From contig JACPYI010000009.1 in assembly GCA_016196115.1 (NCBI GenBank), forward strand, positions 1 to 36,964: DNA of 36,964 nt, in the 5' to 3' direction. How positions within the stretch are numbered: position 1 is the stretch's first letter; each line of letters starts with the position of its first letter. Origin of the DNA: Candidatus Sungiibacteriota bacterium (GTDB lineage: Bacteria; Patescibacteriota; Minisyncoccia; Sungbacterales; HO2-52-23). Positions 1 to 7,483 of this stretch are shown here, one piece after another. The notes beneath the pieces are model-generated. The model did no database searches. It saw only the letters and a list, made by a program, of their open reading frames with translations, and was not told the origin of the DNA. The translations under genes and the position numbers were made by a program.

Positions 1-1
1 A

Positions 2-73
2 CGAACCATCTTGAGCGAGCATTCGGCTGATTTCTTCCCGCTCATCCAACCCCAATCTTTTATACTTTTTCAT
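2..73 (-). CDS. IS30-family transposase, N-terminal fragment cut by window edge
   Basis: Only the first 24 codons lie in the window; the ATG is at 73-71 and the frame is open to the edge. The visible residues (MKKYKRLGLDEREEISRML then AQDGS) match the opening helix of IS30-type transposases, which begin with a K-Y-x-x-L-x-x-x-E-R-x-x-I pattern leading into a helix-turn-helix. The DDE catalytic domain would lie outside the window. A good promoter precedes it at 110-137. Whether the element is intact cannot be told from here. The family call rests on this short match. Confidence 0.65.
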   Translation of the reverse strand, partial: MKKYKRLGLDEREEISRMLAQDGS

Positions 74-109
74 AGAATCAAACGCTATCACTTTTGGCGC
101 GGCGCGCCA

Positions 110-137
110 ATTATATTGCGTTAGATTCTGGAATCAA
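110..137 (-). promoter_or_regulatory. Sigma-70-type promoter for the IS30 transposase gene
   Basis: On the minus strand TTGATT (137-132) and a perfect TATAAT (115-110) are separated by 16 nt. The predicted start of transcription falls near 103, inside the palindrome TTGGCGC-GGC-GCGCCAA at 94-110. That palindrome could be an operator or part of a terminal repeat of the insertion sequence. Confidence 0.5.
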
Positions 138-240
138 ACTTATATCTATCTGTCCAATATTTTTGCCGCCTAAAATTGCTTCTTTGTGCAAATCCCCTAC
201 TCCAAAATTGCTTGCACCCTTCCTCTTGGCATAGTAGCAT

Positions 241-1563
241 ATGTATATGGAACGGACTCGTATCGGCGATCTCAAACAGCATATCGGCGGGCAGGTGACG
301 ATTGCCGGTTTCGTACAGGTGATCCGAGATCAGGGCAGCATCCAATTTTTGCTCGTACGCGATATTTCCGGCATTGTGCAGGTCGTCATTACCAAAGATA
401 AGACGGAAGCAAGGCAGACCGTTGATTCGCTCAATCTTGAATCGGTAGTGGAGATCTCAGGGCTTGCAAAAGAGGAACAACAGGCCCCGGGCGGGTTCGA
501 GGTTGCCGCGGAGCAGATACGCGTACTTTCTCTTGCCGCGTCGGAACTGCCCATCCCTATTGTTGAGAAAGGAAGCGATGAAGAAGCGGATCAATCCATC
601 CGGCTTGACTGGCGGTGGCTTGATCTGCGTAAACCAAAGCACGCGTTGGTTTTCAAAGTATGGACACTCATGGAGGCCGCGTTCAGGGAATACTGGGTGA
701 GCCACGGCTATATTGAAATACACTCCCCCAAACTCATCGCGACTCCGAGCGAATCAGGATCGGAAGTATTCGAGGTGAAATATTTCGAACGCACGGCGTA
801 CCTTGCCCAGTCCCCGCAATTTTACAAGCAGATGGCGATGGCCGCCGGATTCGAGAAAGTATTCGAGGTGGGGCCGGTATTCCGGGCCGAGCCCTCTTTT
901 ACGTCGCGCCACGCGACCGAGTTCACCGGATACGATTCGGAGATTTCCTATATCCAGTCGCATTACGAGGTCACATCAGAACAGGAAAAACTTCTCGCCT
1001 TCGTTTTGCAAAAAACCAAGGAGCGATATGGAGAAGACATCAAAAAATTATTCGGTCGTGAGGTGATTGTGCCGACTCTGCCGTTTCCCAAGATTTCCAT
1101 GCAGGAAGCAAAAACTGTTCTTGCGACGATGGGCGTGCCCAGCGAAAAAGACAGCGACATATCGCCGGAAGAAGAGCGAAAAATTTCAGAGTATGTGCGC
1201 GAGAAGCACGGGCATGAATTCGTGTTCATCACGGAGTATCCCGTGAGCGTGCGACCCTTCTATCATATGCATGATGAAAAAGACCCTAAACTTACTAAGA
1301 GTTATGATTTATTGTGGAACGGCATTGAAATAGCCACCGGCGCGCAGCGTGAGCATCGCTACGACGCGCTGGTCTCGCAGGCCAAAGAAAAAGGCATGAG
1401 CATCGAGCCGATCCAGTTCTACCTCAATTTTTTCAAATACGGCTGTCCCCCGCACGGCGGATTTGGCATGGGCCCCAACCGGATGATCATGAAGCTGCTC
1501 AACATCGAAAACGTCCGCGAGGCATCGTTCCTCTACCGCGGCGTCAGACGTCTGGAACCGTAA
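241..1563 (+). CDS. aspS: Aspartyl-tRNA synthetase, archaeal-type (probably non-discriminating)
   Basis: Charges tRNA with aspartate in the cytoplasm. At 440 aa it has the length of the archaeal/eukaryal-type enzyme and lacks the GAD insertion of the roughly 590-aa bacterial type. An N-terminal OB-fold anticodon-binding domain (about residues 1-110) precedes the class II catalytic core. Motif 2 is FRAEPSFTSRHATEF near residue 215 and motif 3 is GFGMGPNRM near residue 415. Enzymes of this type often also charge tRNA-Asn, which GatCAB then amidates; gatB at 28468-30027 fits that. An internal ATG at 247 could be the true start, since no clear Shine-Dalgarno precedes either. It converges with the histidine kinase gene. 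Substrate breadth is inferred. Confidence 0.92.
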   Translation: MYMERTRIGDLKQHIGGQVTIAGFVQVIRDQGSIQFLLVRDISGIVQVVITKDKTEARQTVDSLNLESVVEISGLAKEEQQAPGGFEVAAEQIRVLSLAASELPIPIVEKGSDEEADQSIRLDWRWLDLRKPKHALVFKVWTLMEAAFREYWVSHGYIEIHSPKLIATPSESGSEVFEVKYFERTAYLAQSPQFYKQMAMAAGFEKVFEVGPVFRAEPSFTSRHATEFTGYDSEISYIQSHYEVTSEQEKLLAFVLQKTKERYGEDIKKLFGREVIVPTLPFPKISMQEAKTVLATMGVPSEKDSDISPEEERKISEYVREKHGHEFVFITEYPVSVRPFYHMHDEKDPKLTKSYDLLWNGIEIATGAQREHRYDALVSQAKEKGMSIEPIQFYLNFFKYGCPPHGGFGMGPNRMIMKLLNIENVREASFLYRGVRRLEP

Positions 1564-1594
1564 TCTTCTTTCTATTTTTGAATCTAAACAATCA

Positions 1595-1609
1595 TGTGAC
1601 GATCGTCAG
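1595..1609. repeat. Perfect dyad TGTGACGATCGTCAG, first of two related copies
   Basis: A 15-nt block in the short space between aspS and the convergent kinase gene contains the palindrome TGACGATCGTCA. A near-identical block, TGTGACGGCCGTCAG, occurs at 28420-28434 just upstream of the Cys-rich protein gene. It could be a protein-binding site. No T-tract follows it, so it is not an obvious terminator. Confidence 0.4.
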
Positions 1610-1633
1610 GAGTTTGTTAAGAATCAAATCCCG

Positions 1634-3319
1634 TTATCTTCTCCGTATCGGCAGTTCGATCCAAAACGTGCTCCCCTTGCCAAGACCCAGGGACTCCACG
1701 CCTATGCGGCCGCCATGATCTTCTACGATGCGTTTGGCAAAGTAGAGGCCGATGCCGGTGCCGGTTGCCACTCTATTGCGCGCTTCGGGAAGCCGGCTGA
1801 ATTTCACGAAAAGCTGTGGAATATCTTCTTTTTTAATTCCCAGCCCCTGATCTTTCACGCTGAAACGAAGCATCTGGTTTTCATTTTTATTGACCAGCCC
1901 GATGCTTACGATAATCTCCCCTGTGTGCGAGTATTTCATAGCATTGTCAATAATATTGACGACCACCTCGCGCATCTTGTCCGTATCAAACAGAAACGGC
2001 GCCAAGGCCTTCGCATCATTTTTCAATACTAATTTCAATTTCTTTTTCTCGGCAGCTGGCGCATACTCTTGTATAATACGCTCGGCCATTTTTACAAAGT
2101 CGGATTCTTTGGATTCGTAGTGGATTTTCCCGGATTCGATCCGCGACAGATCAAGCAGGTCGGACACCAGTTTGACCAGCTGGTCGGTTGAATTCGCCAC
2201 GATGGCGAGCGCATTCTGGAGTTTTTTGTTTTTTCTTGGTGCGCCGAATTCCCCTTCCTGTACCAGCGAGACATATCCTTTGATGATGGTGAGCGGCGTC
2301 CGCAACTGATGCCCCGCGATCGAAACGAATTCGGATTTCTGCTGGTCCAGTTCCTTCAAATGTTCGTTCGCCTCCTCCAACTGTCTCGACAACGTGCGCA
2401 GCTTGACGGTAGTTCGCACAATCACGAGGAAAATAGTAATGGCGAGCAGAAACGTAACAATGGCGAGCGTGATGGTTTGCCGTTGTCCGGCAAATGCCTG
2501 ACCGCGCGGCTGTTCTACAAAAACGCCCCACTTCACAACCAGGGTTGGCATGCCGACGGTAAACGTATCTTCTCCGTCTTCGTTGACATACCGGTCATCC
2601 GGCGCAAGGCCATTGGCCGTACTGCCATTCACCAGAACTTTTTTGGCTATAGGGCGGGAGCCGAAATTCCGATGCTCACCGATTTTGGCAAGATCAGGAT
2701 GCAGGATTTGAACTCCGTCGCGGTCAAGAACATACACGTGTCCTTGGCCGATTTTTGGAGAGCGGATAATGGAAAGCAGATTTTGGATATTGAGTTCTGC
2801 AATGATGATTTTATCTATAAACTCTCCTTCCTTAGGGACGGGTACGGCAAGGGTCATATGGAACTCGCCATTGGGTGAGATTATCGGTAAGCTAAATTTC
2901 GACGTACCTTGGAGCGCTAAATACAACGAGGAGTTTCTTGATTGGTCAATGAATCTTTCCGGCGGAAGTAGTCCGGATGAATCAATGCGCACAAGCTCTT
3001 TTCCGCTCCGGTCGACCAGCGCGACACTCGTGAAAATGGGGTGATACTGCAGGAGATTGCGAAAGGTGACCACGGTTCGCTGGGGCTCCGCAGCAAGTTT
3101 TGCCGAAACTTCTATGGTATTGTCCAGGGCGTTTGCCAGCGAGCCGTTGATCTCCGACTGAATGCGTTCGGCAACGGTGAGCGCAAACACTGATGCGGTA
3201 GCGCGCGTACTCTGCAAGGTCGGGATAACCCATACCGCATTGATGATGGCAAGTCCAAGCACCATCAATACGGAAAAGATTCCTTGGCGAGCGAGGATTG
3301 TTCGTCGAATGTACTGCAT
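1634..3319 (-). CDS. Membrane sensor histidine kinase with extracytoplasmic Cache-like domain
   Basis: A 561-aa sensor kinase. One membrane helix (about 14-33) leads into an extracytoplasmic segment of about 245 residues with Cache-like sequence (FTSVALVDRSGKELVRID; GHVYVLDRDGVQILHP). A second helix lies at about 282-302, followed by a short coiled linker and the kinase core. The H-box is SIAGHQLRTPL with His337; the N-box is NIIDNAMKYS near 454; G1 is DQGLGI near 489; G2 is GTGIGLYF near 519. It is the second gene of a leftward pair with a substrate-binding protein, 25 nt apart. That suggests the lipoprotein-like partner presents a ligand to the sensor. No response regulator is in the window, so its output is unknown. 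Confidence 0.9.
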   Translation of the reverse strand: MQYIRRTILARQGIFSVLMVLGLAIINAVWVIPTLQSTRATASVFALTVAERIQSEINGSLANALDNTIEVSAKLAAEPQRTVVTFRNLLQYHPIFTSVALVDRSGKELVRIDSSGLLPPERFIDQSRNSSLYLALQGTSKFSLPIISPNGEFHMTLAVPVPKEGEFIDKIIIAELNIQNLLSIIRSPKIGQGHVYVLDRDGVQILHPDLAKIGEHRNFGSRPIAKKVLVNGSTANGLAPDDRYVNEDGEDTFTVGMPTLVVKWGVFVEQPRGQAFAGQRQTITLAIVTFLLAITIFLVIVRTTVKLRTLSRQLEEANEHLKELDQQKSEFVSIAGHQLRTPLTIIKGYVSLVQEGEFGAPRKNKKLQNALAIVANSTDQLVKLVSDLLDLSRIESGKIHYESKESDFVKMAERIIQEYAPAAEKKKLKLVLKNDAKALAPFLFDTDKMREVVVNIIDNAMKYSHTGEIIVSIGLVNKNENQMLRFSVKDQGLGIKKEDIPQLFVKFSRLPEARNRVATGTGIGLYFAKRIVEDHGGRIGVESLGLGKGSTFWIELPIRRR

Positions 3320-3344
3320 AATAAACGTATGTCCGCTATGCTTC

Positions 3345-4367
3345 TCACTGTCCGATCAACACATCAGCTTCTTTCAATAGTTGCGGGTCAAGCGTGATAC
3401 CAATGGCACGGGCAGTATCAAGATTGATCGTAAGAATAAGTTTAGCGGGTATCTCAACCGGAATGTCTTCCGGCTTCTTACCTTGTAAGATCTTGTGAGA
3501 AATCTCAGCAATTTGTCGTCCCATAACAGTGTAGTCGGCGCCGAATCCGATGAGCGCCCCACTCTCCACTTGGTTAATGCTAAAAACGCTGAACGGGATT
3601 TTCTCTTTGATTGCCTGTTTGACGTAGCTGTCAAGACCACCCCAGACGAGCGAGTCGCCTCCCACGATCATACCCTGCACCTTTTGTGCGGTAATACTCT
3701 CCGCGCTTGATGCGATTTCTTCTTTTGTGCGCACCGGGAAGAACACGAGCTCAATACCCAACTCTTTAGCTGTTTTTTGGGCAATGGCTACCGAATTATT
3801 GACGGCAATATCATTCAATTCCACTGCGCTCCGCGGCATGGCGACTTTTTTAATGCCGGGAATGATGCGGGTAAGTAACTCAATTCGTTTTGCCGTGAGT
3901 TCGGTCGAAAGACTGATGACCCCAGTGACGTTAGTACCCGGCTGCTCCACACTTTTAATAAATCCGCTGGCGACAGGATAATTGAGTGAGCCGAAGATAA
4001 TCGGAATTGGATTTGACATCTTCTGCGTTGCCTTATACGCGGGGTGAGTCGCCGGAGTAGAGTATGTAATTATAAGATCAACGGGCTTGTTCACAAAATC
4101 TTGGACGGCCCGCTCAAGCTCGTCAGCAGTCGAGAGATAGCGCACATCGTACACCACATTTTGTCCCTCAAGATATCCAAGCTCCCGCATCTGCTCCAGA
4201 AATCCTTTAATAGCGACCTCGTAGGAGCCACGACCGCGCGACAAGATGCCGATGTGATAGATTCGCGGTTGAGAAGATACGGTGACCGAACGATATCGTG
4301 TCCAAGCGATTGCCAAAATACCTGCTGCAAGGAGCAACAACACTGCGCCCAATACGATCTTTTTCAT
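3345..4367 (-). CDS. ABC-type substrate-binding protein (COG2984 / ABC_sub_bind family)
   Basis: A 340-aa periplasmic-type binding protein. An uncleaved or signal-anchor hydrophobic N-terminus (about residues 4-23, no lipobox Cys) precedes two Rossmann-like lobes. Family hallmarks are the opening YHIGILSRG, DLIITYSTPAT near 135, PIIFGSLNYPVASG near 160, and the C-terminal A-K-L-I-L-T-I-N-L-D-T-A-R-A-I-G block, all typical of COG2984 proteins. No permease or ATPase gene is adjacent. The next gene is a sensor kinase, so it may act as a ligand receptor for signalling rather than transport. Homologues near other transporters handle amino acids or unknown solutes. The ligand cannot be read from sequence. 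Confidence 0.85.
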   Translation of the reverse strand: MKKIVLGAVLLLLAAGILAIAWTRYRSVTVSSQPRIYHIGILSRGRGSYEVAIKGFLEQMRELGYLEGQNVVYDVRYLSTADELERAVQDFVNKPVDLIITYSTPATHPAYKATQKMSNPIPIIFGSLNYPVASGFIKSVEQPGTNVTGVISLSTELTAKRIELLTRIIPGIKKVAMPRSAVELNDIAVNNSVAIAQKTAKELGIELVFFPVRTKEEIASSAESITAQKVQGMIVGGDSLVWGGLDSYVKQAIKEKIPFSVFSINQVESGALIGFGADYTVMGRQIAEISHKILQGKKPEDIPVEIPAKLILTINLDTARAIGITLDPQLLKEADVLIGQ

Positions 4368-4470
4368 AAGATATATTTCCTGTCTCGATCATTCTCCTTA
4401 GACCATAAGAAAGAAGTGGAAAGGACGTGAAATTTTAATAAAATAAGTGAACAGCTGCCTGAACGTATTT

Positions 4471-4476
4471 ATTATA
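4471..4476 (-). promoter_or_regulatory. Likely -10 box for the binding-protein/kinase operon
   Basis: The minus strand carries a perfect TATAAT at 4476-4471, about 100 nt upstream of the binding-protein ATG. The -35 region is weak (TTTTCA about 19 nt upstream). A Shine-Dalgarno-like AGGA lies roughly 10 nt before the start codon. The 4368-4508 gap otherwise shows nothing recognisable. Confidence 0.4.
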
Positions 4477-4508
4477 AACCATTGTAAAGGTTTTTGAAAA
4501 GTTATATT

Positions 4509-5414
4509 TCAAGAAACTACGTGCTCTCTACGGGTTCGAAAAGAGAAGATGCCACGGATCAGTTGTCGGAAGCCCGTGCTGATGTCGTGGAGCGTCTTGC
4601 CCGCAGCGATTATGAGCAGAATGCCGAATAAGCTCTGGAAATACTCGGGAGAAACTTGATATGACAGCCATACGCCCACTGGCGTCCCTATGGTTGCCGG
4701 CAGCCAAACGTGACGCAGATCTTTGATTTCAAGTCGTCCGGCTCTATGAAAAAGCCATGCCCCGAAGAGCACCAAGAATCCTGTTACGATCAAGGACATG
4801 AGTATTGCCTCGTCGCGGGAAAAACCGATGCCAAGAAATGCTGGTATGAGAAAAAATCCTCCGCCCGCGCCAAGCAAGGGCGTGCCTATTCCTGCAACTA
4901 AACTCCATAAGGCGGTTGCGGTTCGTGCATCAACGGGCAAAGAAGAAAATAATTGCGCAGGGATAAAGCCAAGCAATTTGAAGCTGGTGAGAAGAAGGAT
5001 GCCAATAAACATCTGGCGCAGATGCGCTTCTTTGAGTCGCTTCTCATAGAGTTTCCCAAAGATAACTCCTATCACTCCGAACGCGACGGCGATGAGAAGA
5101 ATCTGTACTTTATGCCAATCGGCGCGGATAATCTGAATCGGCCAAAAAATCCGTATCACAATACCTATAGCCACAGTGACGGAGATAGCGAGAAGCGATA
5201 AGCCGTTGGCGCGCTTCATGTCGCGCCCAAGCCACCACTGCACCATCCAGTTGAAAAAGAGGGCGCCTGCGGTGCCGAAAAACCCGCTCAATGCGCTTGC
5301 GGCCAAGCTGGTGATCTCGAGCTTTTTCTTATCGCTTAGACCGGGCTGATAGGATTGAGTGGTCATAGACGCCGAGAAAAAAATAAAAGCCCAAATGAAT
5401 GGACTTTTGTGCAT
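4509..5414 (-). CDS. TauE/SafE-family membrane permease
   Basis: A 301-aa integral membrane protein with about eight hydrophobic helices in two halves. Each half carries a Gly-rich loop typical of TauE/SafE permeases: ASALSGFFGTAGALFFNW in the first and AGIGTPLLGAGGGFFLIPAF in the second. Members export sulfite, sulfoacetate or other organic acids. The substrate here is unknown. Its ATG overlaps the stop codon of the short ORF upstream (shared TAATG at 5416-5412), suggesting translational coupling. The N-terminal 25 residues contain an extra helix that could be a signal anchor. Confidence 0.85.
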   Translation of the reverse strand: MHKSPFIWAFIFFSASMTTQSYQPGLSDKKKLEITSLAASALSGFFGTAGALFFNWMVQWWLGRDMKRANGLSLLAISVTVAIGIVIRIFWPIQIIRADWHKVQILLIAVAFGVIGVIFGKLYEKRLKEAHLRQMFIGILLLTSFKLLGFIPAQLFSSLPVDARTATALWSLVAGIGTPLLGAGGGFFLIPAFLGIGFSRDEAILMSLIVTGFLVLFGAWLFHRAGRLEIKDLRHVWLPATIGTPVGVWLSYQVSPEYFQSLFGILLIIAAGKTLHDISTGFRQLIRGIFSFRTRREHVVS

Positions 5415-5647
5415 TACGCACTGGAATAATTTTCAAAAAATAATGACGGCTCGTGGGGCATAAGCGCTTTTCCCCCGCCGCCAGACCAACTCGGACACTG
5501 CCACCCGCCAAACATAAACAGACCGTCGCCGCGCATCCCGCCCAGCATATGTATAAGCAGCCAGTTCGATATTTGTGCCATATGGGCAGGATACCAGAGT
5601 GTCCCAAAAAAGTCAAGCGCGAGTCTTATCCAATACAACATGAGCAT
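5414..5647 (-). CDS. Small ORF coupled to the TauE/SafE gene, unknown
   Basis: A 77-aa frame whose TAA overlaps the permease ATG. A second Met at 5581 would give a 55-aa product starting MAQISNWLLIH. The protein has a hydrophobic start and a Gly/Trp-rich C-terminal half (GGWQCPSWSGGGG). I recognise no family. The overlap with the next gene is the main reason to list it; it may be a fragment or chance frame. Confidence 0.35.
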   Translation of the reverse strand: MLMLYWIRLALDFFGTLWYPAHMAQISNWLLIHMLGGMRGDGLFMFGGWQCPSWSGGGGKALMPHEPSLFFENYSSA

Positions 5648-5676
5648 GGAAAGAAAACATATGATTTAATTTAATT

Positions 5677-6831
5677 CTATCTCTTCCTTTTTGTGTTGTG
5701 AAGACCTATAATGACTTCGAGTATATTTTCCGCAGTAACCGACTGAAATGCGGCTTTCGGATATGCCTTTGAAAACTGCACCGGTATCGAGACACTATCT
5801 TTCCATTTGCATTCAAATGCAGAAATTTGAGGGCCGCTTTTCTCTATGACATCAATCTCGGCTCCGGTACGCGACCTCCAAAACATTATTTCCGGCGGGA
5901 ATATCTCAAGAGCGCCGCTCTTCATGCGCTCGCCGACGAAATAATTTTCAAAGATCGCGCCCCTGTCCGTGCGCGTTTCCATGGGAGACGATATGTCCAC
6001 CAGCGCGTTGCGGACTCCGGTGTCAAGAAAAAAAACTTTAAACCCTTTTTTCATTTCATTGCGCGGGTTGTTTGAAAACGAATAGATACGTTTGACGATG
6101 AGCGATTGCTCCAGCAGCGTGAGATAGCGGCTGATCGTCGCCCGCATCACGCCGAGACTTTGCGCCAGTTCGTTGACGGACACGATCGAGCCGACTTGAA
6201 GCGCAAGCATTTTGAGCAGATCCTCGAACACTTTGGGGCTGCGGATGGACTCGAATACGAAAATATCTTTATACAGATAGTTGGTGGCGATATTTTTGAT
6301 CGCGAAAAGTTTTTCCTCCGGTGATTCCGACGCGACAACCGCAGGATACGAACCGAACTGCATCATTGGCAGAATATCGGACGCGCGAAGGCCGGGATAC
6401 GCCAAACTCACCTCATGCAGCGAAAGCGGCAGGAGCAAAAATTCATACGCCCGGCCGGTCATCGGCTCTTTGATTTTATTTGCAAGATCAAATAAAGAAG
6501 ATCCGGTAGCGATAATCTGAACCTCCGGATACGTATCGTAGTACGCCTTGAGAATACTGCCGATATTTTGTATGGTCTGCGCTTCATCAAACACGACGAT
6601 TTTTTTATTTCCGGTAAGCGGAAGCAGCCGATCCGGTTCGCCCATTACGAAGTGAGCGCGAACATCCGCCAATTGGCAATCATAATACGCCCCATCAGTA
6701 CCAAAAGCAGCAATGATTTTCTTGGTAAGCGTTGTTTTCCCCGACTGCCGCGGCCCCAAAATGACAACCATCTTGCCTTTGAAAAGAACAGGCACGATTT
6801 TTGCCTCAAGATCCCGTTGAAAAATCTTCAT
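5677..6831 (-). CDS. P-loop ATPase with DUF4143-type C-terminal domain
   Basis: A 384-aa protein of the AAA_14/DUF4143 group. Walker A is GPRQSGKTT near residue 27 and Walker B is KKIVVFDEAQ near 80. A GTGSS-like sensor follows (IIATGSSLFDLANK). A winged-helix-like segment (SVNELAQSLGVMRATISRYL) sits near 225. The C-terminal DUF4143 nuclease-like domain has the E...FWRSRTGAEIDVI...FECKWK pattern of PD-(D/E)xK folds. Such genes are abundant, often mobile and of unclear function. The start is set at the second Met (MKIFQRDLE), where homology begins, rather than the Met nine codons earlier. Monocistronic, leftward. Confidence 0.88.
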   Translation of the reverse strand: MKIFQRDLEAKIVPVLFKGKMVVILGPRQSGKTTLTKKIIAAFGTDGAYYDCQLADVRAHFVMGEPDRLLPLTGNKKIVVFDEAQTIQNIGSILKAYYDTYPEVQIIATGSSLFDLANKIKEPMTGRAYEFLLLPLSLHEVSLAYPGLRASDILPMMQFGSYPAVVASESPEEKLFAIKNIATNYLYKDIFVFESIRSPKVFEDLLKMLALQVGSIVSVNELAQSLGVMRATISRYLTLLEQSLIVKRIYSFSNNPRNEMKKGFKVFFLDTGVRNALVDISSPMETRTDRGAIFENYFVGERMKSGALEIFPPEIMFWRSRTGAEIDVIEKSGPQISAFECKWKDSVSIPVQFSKAYPKAAFQSVTAENILEVIIGLHNTKRKR

Positions 6832-6881
6832 GTTTCCATCATAACAAATTGCCACCAAACAAGCAAATTGTAAAAAACAAC

Positions 6882-6907
6882 AAAAAACCCCATAAACAAG
6901 GGGTTTT
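6882..6907 (-). terminator. Rho-independent terminator facing left
   Basis: AAAACCCC (6884-6891) pairs with GGGGTTTT (6900-6907) around an 8-nt loop. Read leftward the stem is followed by a run of T with single G interruptions. It ends whatever leftward transcript crosses the 6926-7048 small ORF. Confidence 0.7.
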
Positions 6908-6925
6908 AGGCTGTAATTAATATTG

Positions 6926-7048
6926 CTACCACATCAAACTCACCGGCATCTCTTCGGGTGCAAGGTCTGCAATTAGGGAGGCGGCAGCTTCTCTGCACAC
7001 CTCGCGCGACGCGCGGCCGAACAGGCATTCGTGTTGGCTAACCAGCAT
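6926..7048 (-). CDS. 40-aa ORF with its own terminator, unknown (possible gene remnant)
   Basis: An ATG at 7048-7046 opens a 40-codon frame ending in TAG at 6928-6926. The product (MLVSQHECLFGRASREVC, then an Ala-rich helix, ending MPVSLMW) is compositionally protein-like. The frame is already open for ten codons before the ATG. The strong terminator 19 nt after the stop supports a real leftward transcript. It could be a small protein or the 3' end of a gene destroyed when the tRNA-Lys island formed. Too short for the usual gene callers. Confidence 0.35.
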   Translation of the reverse strand: MLVSQHECLFGRASREVCREAAASLIADLAPEEMPVSLMW

Positions 7049-7056
7049 ATCTGCAC

Positions 7057-7085
7057 TTGTCTCGTGGGCATTTTTGCGCTATACT
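7057..7085 (+). promoter_or_regulatory. Strong promoter of the tRNA-Lys / GIY-YIG locus
   Basis: TTGTCT (7057-7062), a 17-nt spacer and TATACT (7080-7085) form a near-consensus promoter. Transcription would start near 7092, about 15 nt before the first tRNA-Lys-like segment at 7107. This is the spacing expected of a tRNA gene promoter, so it was probably the original promoter of tRNA-Lys. It now drives the broken tRNA segment, the GIY-YIG gene and the intact tRNA as one transcript. Confidence 0.65.
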
Positions 7086-7106
7086 GCTCTTGTTATTTTT
7101 TACATA

Positions 7107-7162
7107 GCCTCCATAGCTTAATGGTAAATCCGTCAGCCGACGGACTTTTAAGCAGATGACCT
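7107..7162 (+). pseudogene. Broken tRNA-Lys 5' portion carrying a palindrome
   Basis: Positions 7107-7128 match the acceptor and D-arm of the intact tRNA-Lys at 7413 with one change. Then TCCGTCAGCCGACGGA (7129-7144) replaces the bases GCAGTTGC that form the end of the D-stem and the 5' anticodon stem. CTTTTAAGCA follows, and similarity ends at TGACCT (7157-7162). The GIY-YIG start codon is formed inside this tail. It cannot fold as a tRNA. Confidence 0.8.
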
Positions 7163-7422
7163 TCTACGTATACGCAATTTACAATAATAAAGGGAAAGTC
7201 TATATTGGTTATACTGTCGATATAGAAAAACGTTTGGCTCGGCATAATAACCTATCGCCACATAAAAAGTCATCATTTACTTATAAACAAGGGCAAAACT
7301 GGCAACTGGTATATTCTGAAGAGCATTCCACACGGGAAGAAGCCAGAAGACGCGAACAACAGTTAAAAAGTTCCCGAGGAAGAAATTTTATCAGGCAGAT
7401 GATAGAAAAGTTGCCCCCATAG
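7156..7422 (+). CDS. GIY-YIG nuclease-domain protein nested between tRNA-Lys sequences
   Basis: An 88-aa single-domain GIY-YIG protein (UPF0213/YhbQ type). The signature reads YVYAIYNNKGKVYIGYT at residues 4-20, with the conserved Arg in EKRLARHNN near 26 and the metal-binding Glu in TREEARRREQQLK near 70. Its ATG and second codon come from tRNA-Lys-like sequence. Its last four codons and TAG stop (7411-7422) come from the acceptor of the intact tRNA-Lys, overlapping that gene by 10 nt. Free-standing GIY-YIG domains include mobile homing nucleases and repair enzymes. The position here suggests a mobile gene that inserted at the tRNA and regenerated a full copy downstream; that is inference. 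Confidence 0.9.
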   Translation: MTFYVYAIYNNKGKVYIGYTVDIEKRLARHNNLSPHKKSSFTYKQGQNWQLVYSEEHSTREEARRREQQLKSSRGRNFIRQMIEKLPP

Positions 7423-7483
7423 CTTAATGGTAAAGCAGTTGCCTTTTAAGCAATTGACCTAGGTTCGATTCCTAGTGGGGGCA
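7413..7483 (+). tRNA. tRNA-Lys (TTT)
   Basis: Folds as a full cloverleaf: acceptor GCCCCCA/TGGGGGC, D-stem GCTT/AAGC, anticodon stem GTTGC/GCAAT with loop CTTTTAA (anticodon TTT), T-stem CTAGG/CCTAG with loop TTCGATT, discriminator A. CCA is not encoded. Its first ten bases are shared with the end of the GIY-YIG gene. Confidence 0.95.

Noticed and set aside
1595-1609. Terminator between convergent aspS and the kinase gene
   Set aside because: The dyad is short and lacks a T-run on either strand, so it is listed as a repeat or binding site.
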